A stretch of 64,000 bases of DNA from Chloroflexi bacterium AL-N1 (GTDB taxonomy: Bacteria; Chloroflexota; Chloroflexia; Chloroflexales; Roseiflexaceae), in the NCBI GenBank assembly GCA_013122435.1, contig WYDT01000011.1:1-64000 (forward strand), in the 5' to 3' direction. This document shows positions 1 through 9,445 of this stretch, piece after piece (the first letter of the stretch is position 1; the number at the start of each line of letters is the position of its first letter). The notes beneath the pieces were generated by a model. It did no database searches. It had not been told where the DNA came from and was given only the letters and a program-made list of their open reading frames with translations. The position numbers were made by a program, and so were the translations under genes.

Positions 1-2405
1 GCATCCGCAACTATCGTTTTTTGCTCTTGATTGTCATTATCATAACGAGACCAGATCTCACGGTAGACTTCCTCAGGTTTTCCGTCATAAGGTAGGCGAT
101 GATACAGGTCAGAGAGTTTGGAAAAATCTGCTTGACGCGAGAAGGATCGCAGCATTAGATGGTGCACCATATCTGACGGTGGTGGTTCAGAGGGATGGAT
201 GAGATTGAGTAAGATGTCAAATGTGTCAGGATCATACCATTGATAAGACATAAAGGCTTTGGCCTGATGAAAATACGCTTCAACAGTAAACGGTCCCAAT
301 GAACGTACAACAGCCAGCAATTCATCTTTACTAAACCCATATGCATTGATCAATACAAAAGAGAGTGGACCACCCCAAACATCATCCTCAAGGTTGAATA
401 CCTGAATTTGATACTTCTGACCAATTCCAGGAATAATACGCACCGACAGGTTATCAACAAGCACGTCTTCTGCTTGATCATCATCATCGGGCGCGAAACT
501 CCAATCGTCGCCACTCACATTACGGATTGTGAGCCACCTGTCTGACCCCATATACAGGACACCGCTTACCAGCGACGAGAAATCCGATGGTTCTTGCACA
601 GTGATCACCATAGCTCTATCAACACCTGATGGCAGTACGCCTGGGAGCCAATTCCGTTGGCCGTTGATAACCTTGTCAGCAGAAGACCGTAGCATATCCT
701 GCTCCAACAGGAGCATTGCTGGCTCTGTAATCGTGGGGCAGGGACGAAAGGATCTGCGGTCAGACCAGACCCGACGAAGATTAAAAGCTTCAATAGCATC
801 ATGAGGTTCGGTAAGCCACTCACTTTCGATAAACCACCACGTCGTCCGCATGGTCCGTGTCTGATTTGTGGCGCCTCGCAGTTCCTGCACCTCCATCAAC
901 TTCCCACTTTCGACATCAATAGACAGCAGGATGGTAGCGACATTTTCGGTTGGAGCTACTGCATCCGGTGGCAAACCCAATGGACTAAAACCATCAAAGC
1001 CAACTATTTCGATAGTCTGCCCTTCCACCGTTCGCTGACGACCCCAACTCTGTAAAGACTCGGCCTGCTGTGCCTGCTGCAGATACACATTCGCAATGCC
1101 CCACGCACCACTCTCCAGCCGTGCATCAAACAACTGTTGACGCTGATCTGGATCAATATCCGTCGTAAATCGCAGATTATCTTCCGAGATAAGTTCTTCA
1201 GGATAGATCGTTGGGGCATAGCGCTCCGAAACGGCATACCAGAAATCGCCAGCTTGGTCTGACAACAGATATTCGAACGGGTCACCACCACAATGGTGTG
1301 TCAGTTGCAACAACCGATGAAGTCCTCCCTGTTCATGCCACAGGTCGGCATACAGTGTTGCAAAAGACAACCCATCAAACTGCCAGCGGATTTCCCAGCG
1401 CCCATGCCACACACCCTCACCTGAAGGAGGATCGTATAGTGTATCGAGTGCGCGTTCCACCAGATCCTGTGGCTGCGTAGACACACTGTCGACAGGTGCA
1501 CTGGCCAGTTGCAAACTGTCTGGACGTGAAAAAACTATTATCAAAACAATAACAAAAGCGGTAGCTGGGACCAATGCCCGACGTGAGCGCATTGCAGAAA
1601 GGAACGATGGTCTTTGTAAAGTCGGTGTTGGCGTTGCTGCGTAAATATGCTCCTCAACATGCCCAGGAAATTGGATCGTGTGAGCAAGATTGCGTATGCG
1701 ATCTGCAACTGCCTCACGCATCGCCTGAACCCAGTGGACGATACTACGACATTCACTGCACACGGCCAGATGTCCACGTATCTCTGTATCGGCAACAGTC
1801 GTCTCAATGCCAAACGACACCATCTGGAACGCACGCTGGCACTCAGATATATCATTCACCTCATCGCCGTTGAACAACACATCTAGCTGCTCATTCTCAG
1901 GTTGCTCGCTTGTGAGCAGCGGAGCCAATAGACCCAGTGACTGGCGTAATGCCTCGTGGATCTGTGGTACTTCACGATTAAGCAGTGTAGCGATGTGGGA
2001 CAATGAGACATGAGCAATAGTCGACATACACAACACGAGACGCTGGAAACGAGACAAACGTGCCAGCGCAGACAGCAACGGCTGATCAGGCAGAACCAGT
2101 CGCGGTTTGCGTCGCCGCAAAGACCAACGGCGTTGGTGACGTTCTGGGGGGAGTGCCGTAACGAACGATGTCATCAGGGTCATCGTGTCATCTATATGAG
2201 CAGATGTAGTAATAAAGTGGTCTATGGCATGCAGTAGCGTTACCTCAGCTTCACGCGTATCCAGCGTCACCAGTAACGCAAGACGATAGAGCAGATCACT
2301 GTGGCGGTGAACCAACCGATCCAGATCGGACGTAACCTGTGTCATCATGAGCACCCCATCTTCTGGTACACATCGCGGCAACATCTGAATATGGTTTTGT
2401 TGCAT
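1..2405 (-). CDS. ECF-sigma-like / zinc anti-sigma / membrane fusion protein (3' end beyond window)
   Basis: The minus-strand frame is open without a stop from an ATG at 2405 to the window edge, so about 801 residues are visible and the C-terminus is missing. Residues about 20-60 resemble sigma-70 region 2 (LVHRHSDLLYRLALLVT). Residues about 120-165 resemble region 4 with a helix-turn-helix. H212-x3-C216-x2-C219 (HLAVCSEC) is the hallmark of zinc-binding anti-sigma factors. Residues about 277-293 form one hydrophobic helix, and the remainder is predicted to lie outside the membrane. Sigma and anti-sigma are normally separate proteins, so this reads as a membrane-tethered sensor-regulator; that is inference. 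The start is uncertain: ATGs at codons 20 and 21 would fit the sigma-like start better, and no strong ribosome site precedes either. The gene follows the XRE-ATPase regulator on the same strand after 163 bases. The outer domain is not recognised. Confidence 0.75.
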   Translation of the reverse strand, partial: MQQNHIQMLPRCVPEDGVLMMTQVTSDLDRLVHRHSDLLYRLALLVTLDTREAEVTLLHAIDHFITTSAHIDDTMTLMTSFVTALPPERHQRRWSLRRRKPRLVLPDQPLLSALARLSRFQRLVLCMSTIAHVSLSHIATLLNREVPQIHEALRQSLGLLAPLLTSEQPENEQLDVLFNGDEVNDISECQRAFQMVSFGIETTVADTEIRGHLAVCSECRSIVHWVQAMREAVADRIRNLAHTIQFPGHVEEHIYAATPTPTLQRPSFLSAMRSRRALVPATAFVIVLIIVFSRPDSLQLASAPVDSVSTQPQDLVERALDTLYDPPSGEGVWHGRWEIRWQFDGLSFATLYADLWHEQGGLHRLLQLTHHCGGDPFEYLLSDQAGDFWYAVSERYAPTIYPEELISEDNLRFTTDIDPDQRQQLFDARLESGAWGIANVYLQQAQQAESLQSWGRQRTVEGQTIEIVGFDGFSPLGLPPDAVAPTENVATILLSIDVESGKLMEVQELRGATNQTRTMRTTWWFIESEWLTEPHDAIEAFNLRRVWSDRRSFRPCPTITEPAMLLLEQDMLRSSADKVINGQRNWLPGVLPSGVDRAMVITVQEPSDFSSLVSGVLYMGSDRWLTIRNVSGDDWSFAPDDDDQAEDVLVDNLSVRIIPGIGQKYQIQVFNLEDDVWGGPLSFVLINAYGFSKDELLAVVRSLGPFTVEAYFHQAKAFMSYQWYDPDTFDILLNLIHPSEPPPSDMVHHLMLRSFSRQADFSKLSDLYHRLPYDGKPEEVYREIWSRYDNDNQEQKTIVAD

Positions 2406-2568
2406 GAGACTACCGGGATCACACCATACTCATACTGTTAAGACGCACGAGCAGGGGTGTTTGTTTTTCAAAGAAAGCAAACTCACAGAAAATCTTCATC
2501 AACGAGAGGACTTCAGTGATGTATGATTGCAAGAGGAAGGAGATAGTGCGACAGTAAGAAAGGGGCAT

Positions 2569-5409
2569 CTATTTATCATCTGCATAACGCAGTCGATCTA
2601 CTATTTGTTGTGCCAGTCGATAATGCCGCCCCCCATAAATGCCCCAGACATGTTGGATCACTGCGTGCCGTGACCAGCCCTGCGCCAGTCCAGTCTGCAC
2701 TGCCTGTCGAACCAACGCAACATCCCTTGCTTCCCATGCCTCCTTTCCATGCTGGTCTCCTACGCGTGTGCGAAGGAGCCGTTGCGCTGCCTGATGTATC
2801 TCTGGCATACTGATCAAACGTTCACCGGAAGATTCTATCCTTCCTGACCCCTCTGTATTCCTTCCTGACCTTTCAGGAATAATATAATCACATATAGCGT
2901 GAGTCAGAAATGTTTCCATGAGCGCGATTTGTTCTGTGAAAGTCAGCGTGCTTCCTTCCGCCCATAGCACGGCAAAAGTTGTGGTAGGCAGATGTTGTTG
3001 TAAGCGATCCATCAACTGTGCAGACACACACCGCTCAACCGGATACAAAGGCACCTGATAGCGCTCACGCAGCGCTACCGACGCACTCAGACACTGCACT
3101 GCCACTGTCCAGACACCAACCCTGACTGCCAGTTCGGCCACCCCGTGCAAGGGCTGCACTAACTCAGCCTCGAGCATCAGATCACGCCAGATCGTTACAC
3201 TGGACCGGAAACACTGTACTGCAACTGTATATTCACCCTGACGGCATGCAGCGGTCCCTTCACCCTCAAACGTATAGGCCAGATACAATGGGCTAAGATG
3301 GGTCTGGCTAGATTGCCGTGCCTGTTGAAAAAGTTCTCGTGCCTTAGGATAGCATTCCTGACAGATCGCCACTTCTCCCATCAGGGTTAAGACACTGGCT
3401 TCGACATCCAGGAAATAATAATTTTGACATAACTGAAGTGCTTCCTCGAAAAGGCATCTGGCCAACTCATGTTCAGTTTCTGCCAGCGCAATACTGCCTA
3501 ACATATGTAAACCAACCGCTATACTATGATGCATCTGTAGTGTACGAGCCATTTCGAGTGCTTCGAGCAAATATGGTCTGGCTTCAGTGTAATGTCCTTG
3601 AAGAAATAGAGTACTCCCCATATGCATTAAGGCATTTGTCAGGTTGTTCGGAGAATCAAGTTGACGACAGAGAGTAAGATACTCTAAGATATAGTTTTGG
3701 GCAGCAGTACAATTGCTACACACCCGTGCCCAGATCCCAGCCTGGCAAAACACATCTGCACGCTGGCTGGGGGCCAGTACTGAAAGATGGTTCAGTATCC
3801 GGGTGAACCATTGGTGAGCTTCCGAGAGATACCCACGGATACACCAGAAATGGCAGAGCGCGACGATCAGACGGGCCGCCAGATCGAACGCTTCGGTTGT
3901 AAACGCGGTGTGGAGTGCTTCCCGCATATTCGGCTGGTCTGCCTCCAAAAGGATAAACCAGACCTGTTGATCGGGTCCCTGCAACGCGGGCCTGGCTTGT
4001 TCAGCCAGAGTCAGATAGTAGTGCACATGACGCTGCTGGAGCTGCGCCAGATTTCCATTGGCGACTAAACACTCTCTGGCATAGTGACGCACCGTTTCCA
4101 GCAATGTCAGCCGCAGACTGCCAGTTTCATCAACCTGACCCTGAATAAAGCTCTTATCCAGCAAGCCGCTCACACATTGCTGGTATGTCGACGTAGTATA
4201 ATCTGTATCACCTACAACGGTTTGGATCGCTTCCATCGTCGCACCACCACGAAATACACCAAATGTAGCAAACACACCCTGTTCTGGTGGTGTGAGCAGA
4301 CTATAACTCCAGGTCAGTGCCTCTCGTAAGCTGGCATGGCGGACTTCCTGGCAGCGTGTCGGATTGGGCAGATCCAGCAGTTGGTGCTGGAGTAAGCGCA
4401 CCAACGCTGCCGGATCATACAGGCGACTGTGGGCAGCCACCAGTTCAATTGCCAAGGGCAAGCCATCGAGCATGCGGCAGATTGCGGCAAGTGTGGTGAG
4501 ATTGTTCGTCGATGCTTCCCACGACACCGCCAATGCATTGGCACGATGCAAAAATAACTGCACGGCAGGATTGGTCAGAATCATTGCTGGAGAATCGGTG
4601 ATCAGGGGCGGCGGTAAAGGTGGAATACTTACGATCTGTTCTCCCGGCACCCGTAAGAGCGTCCGACTCGTTGCGACCACAGTCAGTTGCCCTACCGCCT
4701 GTAACAGATTCATCATGTGGGGAGCGATATCCAGCATGTGCTCACAGTTATCCAGCATCAGCAGCAACTGACGCGCTTGTAAGTGGTGCTGCAAGGCGAT
4801 GAGGATAGTTGCGGGGTTTGTCACAGAAAGCCCGAACAGATGCGCCAGCAGATCCAGGACTTCCTGGGGATGCTGCAACTTGGTCAGCGAGACCCACCAC
4901 ACTCCATCGTGATAGTAGGGCTGAAGTTCGTGTGCCAGTTGCAGAGCAACACGGGTCTTGCCGACACCAGGTGGCCCTACCAATGTGAGTAATCGCATTT
5001 CTGGTGCCTGCGCCAATTGCTGGATGTGCTGTAATAAATCTTCCCGACCAATCAATGGTGTTAAAGAAAGTGGAAGTGCAGAAGGGTGACCCATCAAAGT
5101 TGAGTTGGAAAATCCTGAGGGTACCGAAACCACAGGCCTACGTTGTCGTTGAGAATTAATGTGTTGGTAAAGCCATTGTTCCTCTTCACCAGACAAACAA
5201 AAATACTTTACCAAACAATAGAGCAACTGACGGGATGGATAGCGCCGACCTGCTTCCAGAGCACGAATGGTTGCTTCTGAATATCCCAGTTGATGTGCCA
5301 ACTCTGCCTGGGTCAGGTCACGTTGTCGCCGTTGGTGACGCAACCATTGACCAAAAGATGGGTCATTATCAACGAATGATGGTACTGGAGAGGGATGTTT
5401 GGTATTCAT
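2569..5409 (-). CDS. XRE-type HTH / NB-ARC-like ATPase / TPR transcriptional regulator
   Basis: This is a 946-residue regulator of a class common in Chloroflexota and actinobacteria. Residues 18-75 form an XRE helix-turn-helix (QAELAHQLGYSEATIRALE). A Walker A P-loop GPPGVGKT lies at 145-152, Walker B LLLMLDNCEH at 215-224, and the sequence up to about 430 has the STAND/AP-ATPase look. TPR-like helical repeats fill roughly 480-800. The C-terminal 60 residues are basic and not recognised. It probably couples ligand or partner sensing on the TPR scaffold to ATP-dependent DNA binding; no target is visible. It lies 264 bases from, and divergent to, the secreted protein at 5674, and directly upstream of the sigma/anti-sigma fusion on the same strand. 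A possible minus-strand promoter (GTGACA, 16 bases, TACAAT) lies near 5510-5540. Confidence 0.88.
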   Translation of the reverse strand: MNTKHPSPVPSFVDNDPSFGQWLRHQRRQRDLTQAELAHQLGYSEATIRALEAGRRYPSRQLLYCLVKYFCLSGEEEQWLYQHINSQRQRRPVVSVPSGFSNSTLMGHPSALPLSLTPLIGREDLLQHIQQLAQAPEMRLLTLVGPPGVGKTRVALQLAHELQPYYHDGVWWVSLTKLQHPQEVLDLLAHLFGLSVTNPATILIALQHHLQARQLLLMLDNCEHMLDIAPHMMNLLQAVGQLTVVATSRTLLRVPGEQIVSIPPLPPPLITDSPAMILTNPAVQLFLHRANALAVSWEASTNNLTTLAAICRMLDGLPLAIELVAAHSRLYDPAALVRLLQHQLLDLPNPTRCQEVRHASLREALTWSYSLLTPPEQGVFATFGVFRGGATMEAIQTVVGDTDYTTSTYQQCVSGLLDKSFIQGQVDETGSLRLTLLETVRHYARECLVANGNLAQLQQRHVHYYLTLAEQARPALQGPDQQVWFILLEADQPNMREALHTAFTTEAFDLAARLIVALCHFWCIRGYLSEAHQWFTRILNHLSVLAPSQRADVFCQAGIWARVCSNCTAAQNYILEYLTLCRQLDSPNNLTNALMHMGSTLFLQGHYTEARPYLLEALEMARTLQMHHSIAVGLHMLGSIALAETEHELARCLFEEALQLCQNYYFLDVEASVLTLMGEVAICQECYPKARELFQQARQSSQTHLSPLYLAYTFEGEGTAACRQGEYTVAVQCFRSSVTIWRDLMLEAELVQPLHGVAELAVRVGVWTVAVQCLSASVALRERYQVPLYPVERCVSAQLMDRLQQHLPTTTFAVLWAEGSTLTFTEQIALMETFLTHAICDYIIPERSGRNTEGSGRIESSGERLISMPEIHQAAQRLLRTRVGDQHGKEAWEARDVALVRQAVQTGLAQGWSRHAVIQHVWGIYGGRHYRLAQQIVDRLRYADDK

Positions 5410-5673
5410 AGTTACTGCCAGACCGTTTCAATCTCATACTAACTCTGAAATACCAGAGAGAAGTATCATAATGAGTATATTCACCATATTCCCATTTCTT
5501 AAAATATTGTAGCACGTTTTGTCACGGTGTCACTCTTGTAAAAAGCCCATGAACTATGATGAAATAACGCTATATAAAAGTATGGAATAGCGATCTGAAA
5601 AGGAGGATTACTTTTGTATATATCCAATACGTAACTGTGTTTTATTAATCTAAATCAAAGGGAGAATATAGCT

Positions 5674-7689
5674 ATGTTGATCCGAGGTACCAAGATCGTA
5701 CTGGTGTTACTATTGTTCGGTTTACTTCTATTACTACTGCCAGCTTCTCATCATCCTTTACAGGCTGCCACATATCATTCTGTTCAATCCTCTTATCATC
5801 CTGGTGTAGGAGCAAAACTTCTACGCCTTTATTATCAAGCAGTCTACACAATGGACTGCGGGGGTATCCCACCTGATCGTTGCACTCCTAACGGTAGTAA
5901 TGATCCTGAAGATCAGGAATATCTATGGCATGAAATACTTGTACCTGCAGGAACTACATTGCACGAGAAGTCACGCACAGAAGGTACTCCTATCGAATCT
6001 GATTCATATATGTATTGTGATGCCTTATACAGATGGTGGGTTGGAAGCGAATACACGGTTGTTGATCTTGATGTTAACTTCCCATCAGAAAGCGGCTGGC
6101 AATCTTATACGTTTGAGAATGCCATGTATAGAGGTCTTTAGTATTATTACAAAGAGTCCGGTCGTCATTACTGTCCTTACAGTGGTACTACTGTATCCCA
6201 AACTATATACTCAGGTCGTTATACTCTGACAGATGCCCCCGACGATGATGGCGATGGGCTCGCTGATCACTGGGATTACTGCCCTTATGATCCTGGTCCA
6301 GTTGCAAATGAAGGCTGTCCGGCCCCTACCGCCACCCCAACCAATACCCCACCGCCGACGAATACGCCTGCGCCGACGGCTACCCCCAAACCCACCAATA
6401 CCCCGGTGCCTACACCTACCCCCAAAGCTGACCTTGCGATTACCAAAACGGTCAATCAACCCCACCCATTTGCGGGTGATAGTATTACCTATACCATTCA
6501 GGTCCAGAATAAAGGCCCTGCTTCTGCCAGTGGTGTCATTGTTACTGAGCAAATCCCTGCCGGTCTGGTGAAAGGAGTGGACCCTGTACCTCACCCTTCT
6601 CAAGGTACCTACTCGAATGGGACCTGGACGATTGGCTCTCTCGCCAGTGGTGCAAGTACGACATTGACCCTGTCCTTTGGCGTCAAAGAGGATCAAGTCG
6701 GCAAGACGATTCAAAATACAGTTACCGTTAGCTCCGCAAGTCCTGTTGATCCGGTTTCCTCCAATAATACAGCGTCAGTCAGCCTGACACCAAAACTGCT
6801 CGATACTGATAGCGATAAAGTGAGTGACTTTGATGACCACTGCCCAGACCAGTCAGGGTTAAGCAGTAATAAAGGGTGTCCCTCCGAAGATACTGATGGC
6901 GATGGCGTGAAGGATCATGAGGATGCCTGCAGAACGGACCGGGGCCCCAAAGACAACGCTGGCTGTCCAAAACAAGAGTCGCCTTATTGCACGATTGATC
7001 CATCTCACCCAAGTTGTAAACCACCGTGTTTACCCGACGAACCATGTGCCAGTCGCCCTACCTGTACCGGATCATCACGCACTATGTTCTCAGCCAATGG
7101 CACTGTCTCGTATGGTGTTCCAGTACAAACAGGACCCCCGTGGAATCGACGGACCGAGCAAAATCTGGTCTATACCGCGAATTTGTATGCACGTAGTATT
7201 TGTTTCGAAAAGCGCTCGGGGGTATGGTATCCGATTGGGCTGGTGCAATCGGGACCCGATGCTTATATTTACCCTTCCATTGATCGAATTCCCAGGGATG
7301 CCATAGGCGCCTATTTTGGTGTTGTGGTTGGTCCACAGGGCAGTTTCGAGCAGACGAATAGTCCTGCTCTTCAGACGTACCTGACTGGAAGTAACGTTGA
7401 AGTGCGGCGGGAAGGAGTACAACTACAACTCAAACACGATTGGAACTTTAAGGCATTAGCGGAGGGACAAGCCTATGTTCGCTGGCAACTGGGTCAACAA
7501 GTACATAATAGAACCGCTGGCCGTGTTGGAGGTGCCGTTGAATTCACCTATAAACCAAATCACGAACGTACGATGGCACCACAGAATCTCGGGATCGTGG
7601 TGGCGCAGAATGCCTGTATTTATCTGCCAGGTGCTGGTCCGGGAGCAGTCAACAAAGTGCAGGGCCGATGTCCGTTAGAGGGACGCTAA
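5674..7689 (+). pseudogene. Secreted TSP3/DUF11 repeat protein interrupted by an in-frame TAG
   Basis: One reading frame runs from the ATG at 5674 to the stop at 7689 with a single internal TAG at 6139-6141 (codon 156). The sequence after the TAG continues the same protein. Before it are a signal peptide (about residues 1-31, long leucine run ending LQA) and a Cys-containing N-domain. After it come a calcium-binding type 3 repeat (DDDGDGLADHWD), a Pro/Thr linker of about 35 residues, a DUF11 domain (starts ADLAITKTVNQ), two more type 3 repeats (DTDSDKVSDFDDHC, DTDGDGVKDHEDAC) and a C-terminal domain of about 200 residues that I do not recognise. The domain set points to an exported, calcium-stabilised surface protein. 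The break may be a point-mutation pseudogene, suppressed readthrough or a sequencing error. AAAGGGAGA upstream of 5674 serves as ribosome site. Without the TAG the product would be 671 residues. Confidence 0.75.
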
Positions 7690-7719
7690 AACACTAACAT
7701 ACCAAGAAGTCATACGCAA

Positions 7720-7747
7720 GTCCCCCATTTCGTATAAGGTGGGGGAC
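7720..7747. terminator. Hairpin between convergent genes
   Basis: GTCCCCCA and TGGGGGAC form an 8-bp GC-rich stem with a 12-base loop, between the plus-strand stop at 7689 and the minus-strand stop at 7766. A pyrimidine-rich stretch (TTGCTTCTTCT) follows on the plus strand. A shared terminator is likely. Confidence 0.65.
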
Positions 7748-7765
7748 CGTTGCTTCTTCTCATTC

Positions 7766-8212
7766 CTAACGCCCATACGTCGCTGCGACACCTAACATTT
7801 CTTGGCCATCCGGTGTGACGTTGTACATCTCAATGCGTAGAGCATCACTGGTTGGGGCAACAACCATGCGCCAGCCCCAGTCGGGATGGCCCTCGACCTT
7901 ATACGAGCCACGCACCACGATTGCCCCATTCGTATCGACCTGCCCCTCGCACTGCATCATCTGATCGCCCATATGCCACGAGTCGATCCACGCTATGACG
8001 ACCTGCTCCTCGTTGTAACCAATAACCATCAGGCCATCCTGTGGCTCGCCCTTGAATGCCCAGGTATACGCAATGATACAAAATTTCCCCTTGGCAACCA
8101 ATGCAACGGTCAGGGCAGACTCGGTCTCACGCGTGGGCTCTCCAGGAAGAAAAAGTTGGTTGGTGCCACTCCATGTACCGACGGCCACTTGCAAGCTTGT
8201 TGGTACGCTCAT
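7766..8212 (-). CDS. DUF1579-type small cytosolic protein
   Basis: The 148-residue protein opens with VGTWSGTNQLF and contains DGLMVIGYN followed by WIDSWHMGDQMM, the spacing seen in the DUF1579 family of small beta-barrel proteins of unknown activity. No signal peptide or membrane segment is seen, so it is probably cytosolic. The ATG at 8212 is preceded on the minus strand by AGGAGGAAGC, a strong ribosome site. It faces the glyoxalase-like gene at 8357 across a divergent promoter region of about 140 bases. The family call is good; the biochemical role is unknown. Confidence 0.75.
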   Translation of the reverse strand: MSVPTSLQVAVGTWSGTNQLFLPGEPTRETESALTVALVAKGKFCIIAYTWAFKGEPQDGLMVIGYNEEQVVIAWIDSWHMGDQMMQCEGQVDTNGAIVVRGSYKVEGHPDWGWRMVVAPTSDALRIEMYNVTPDGQEMLGVAATYGR

Positions 8213-8356
8213 GTGCTTCCTCCTAATTATTGATAACGCACTTTTGTGTGGGTTACATTAACACACATGTGCGACAACGGGTGTCACAATAAGTTGCCCT
8301 ATGCTACAATACCGCTATCGCAAAACATGGTACAACGAGCATAGAGGAGAACATTG

Positions 8357-9037
8357 ATGAGCATAGCGAAACAACCCCTCCTGGAGATAGACCACATCTA
8401 CATTATGGTCACGCCAGACGCACCCGAGGCAGCGTACCTGCAATCGTGTGGTCTCTTGCTTTTGGACGACATTATGCATCACGAAGACCAAGGTACGGCT
8501 TCTTGTATTTTTCTATTCAAAAATAGATATCTCGAACTTGCGTGGGTCCAGAACCAAGAGATGATGCTCCAGAACTCCACAGAAGCAGGGTTCGAGGTTG
8601 TGTCGTCGGAGCCCTGGCGAGCAATCGGCGCATCGCCTTTTGGAGTGGGGTTGCGCTACACAGGTGCTGAGCGAACGTTACCTTTTCCCACCAAGAAGTA
8701 TCACGCGGAGTGGATGCCGCCCTCCGAGCAGATCAACGTTATCCCTAAAACATCAGCTGCTGAACCAGCCTATTTTATTCTCTCTGATAGTCTCAAACAC
8801 CTCGAACCACCCGAGGAGGAATCCACCCATCCGCTTGGTATACAAAACCTAACCCATCTCGCTATCACCGTTACCAGTGACACCGTACTCAGCCCAGCGG
8901 CAGAGTTTCTTACCACCAATGGCGTGTTACAGATCAAGGAAGGCCCAGCCCCTTTGATGGAGCTTACCTTTGACAATGGTACACAAAAAGAAAGTGTTGA
9001 TTGTCGACCAACACTACCGCTTATGATCTATTATTAA
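8357..9037 (+). CDS. Glyoxalase-like (VOC superfamily) protein
   Basis: The 226-residue protein begins with EIDHIYIMVTPDAPEAAYL and continues with a DQGTASCIFLFKNRYLELAW segment, which matches the N-terminal half of glyoxalase-like domain proteins of the vicinal-oxygen-chelate fold. His and Glu residues that could bind metal are present (H in IDHIY, E in YLELAW). Substrate is not predictable. The ATG at 8357 has GAGGAGA seven bases upstream and is preferred over the in-frame TTG at 8354. A tRNA-Val gene on the other strand begins 24 bases past its stop. Confidence 0.72.
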   Translation: MSIAKQPLLEIDHIYIMVTPDAPEAAYLQSCGLLLLDDIMHHEDQGTASCIFLFKNRYLELAWVQNQEMMLQNSTEAGFEVVSSEPWRAIGASPFGVGLRYTGAERTLPFPTKKYHAEWMPPSEQINVIPKTSAAEPAYFILSDSLKHLEPPEEESTHPLGIQNLTHLAITVTSDTVLSPAAEFLTTNGVLQIKEGPAPLMELTFDNGTQKESVDCRPTLPLMIYY

Positions 9038-9060
9038 TTGGGAGAAGAAATGAGATGTGG

Positions 9061-9134
9061 TGGGCGATACTGGACTCGAACCAGTGACCTCATCCGTGTG
9101 AAGGATGCGCTCTAGCCAGCTGAGCTAATCGCCC
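9061..9134 (-). tRNA. tRNA-Val (CAC)
   Basis: The minus strand folds as a cloverleaf. The acceptor stem GGGCGAT pairs with ATCGCCC, with discriminator A at 9061. The anticodon arm is CATCC-TTCACAC-GGATG, giving anticodon CAC for valine GUG codons. The T arm is ACTGG-TTCGAGT-CCAGT. No CCA is encoded. It lies 59 bases downstream of rpmG and may be cotranscribed with it. Confidence 0.95.
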
Positions 9135-9193
9135 GTGTGCGGTACCGCAGAGAGCACCACGGTGCTGGCAAAGCAGCAACCAGAACCCTGGTG

Positions 9194-9358
9194 CTACTTT
9201 GTCTCACGGTACATTACGTGCTTGCGAAGATGCGGATCGTAACGGCGGAGTTCCAGTCGGTTCGGGTCATTACGGCGATTCTTTGTCGTGACATACATGT
9301 GACCGCTCTCGGTACTACGCAACTTGATCACGATGCGATTTCCCTTTTTCGTTGCCAT
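9194..9358 (-). CDS. rpmG: Ribosomal protein bL33
   Basis: A 54-residue ORF starts at the ATG at 9358 and stops at TAG 9194-9196. It begins [16 protein letters not shown] and ends with a basic tail rich in R, K and H, matching bL33 of the large ribosomal subunit in length and sequence. The segment [17 protein letters not shown] is typical of the family. Zinc-binding Cys pairs are absent, so it is the C-minus type. In many bacteria rpmG is next to a tRNA and secE/nusG; here only tRNA-Val follows. Confidence 0.93.
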   Translation of the reverse strand: MATKKGNRIVIKLRSTESGHMYVTTKNRRNDPNRLELRRYDPHLRKHVMYRETK

Positions 9359-9445
9359 CGATAGTTTCCTCTATACAATACACATTTGGCACAAACTTGA
9401 TTACGAAGAGGTATTGTAGCAGTAAATGCCGAAAAAGACAAGTTG

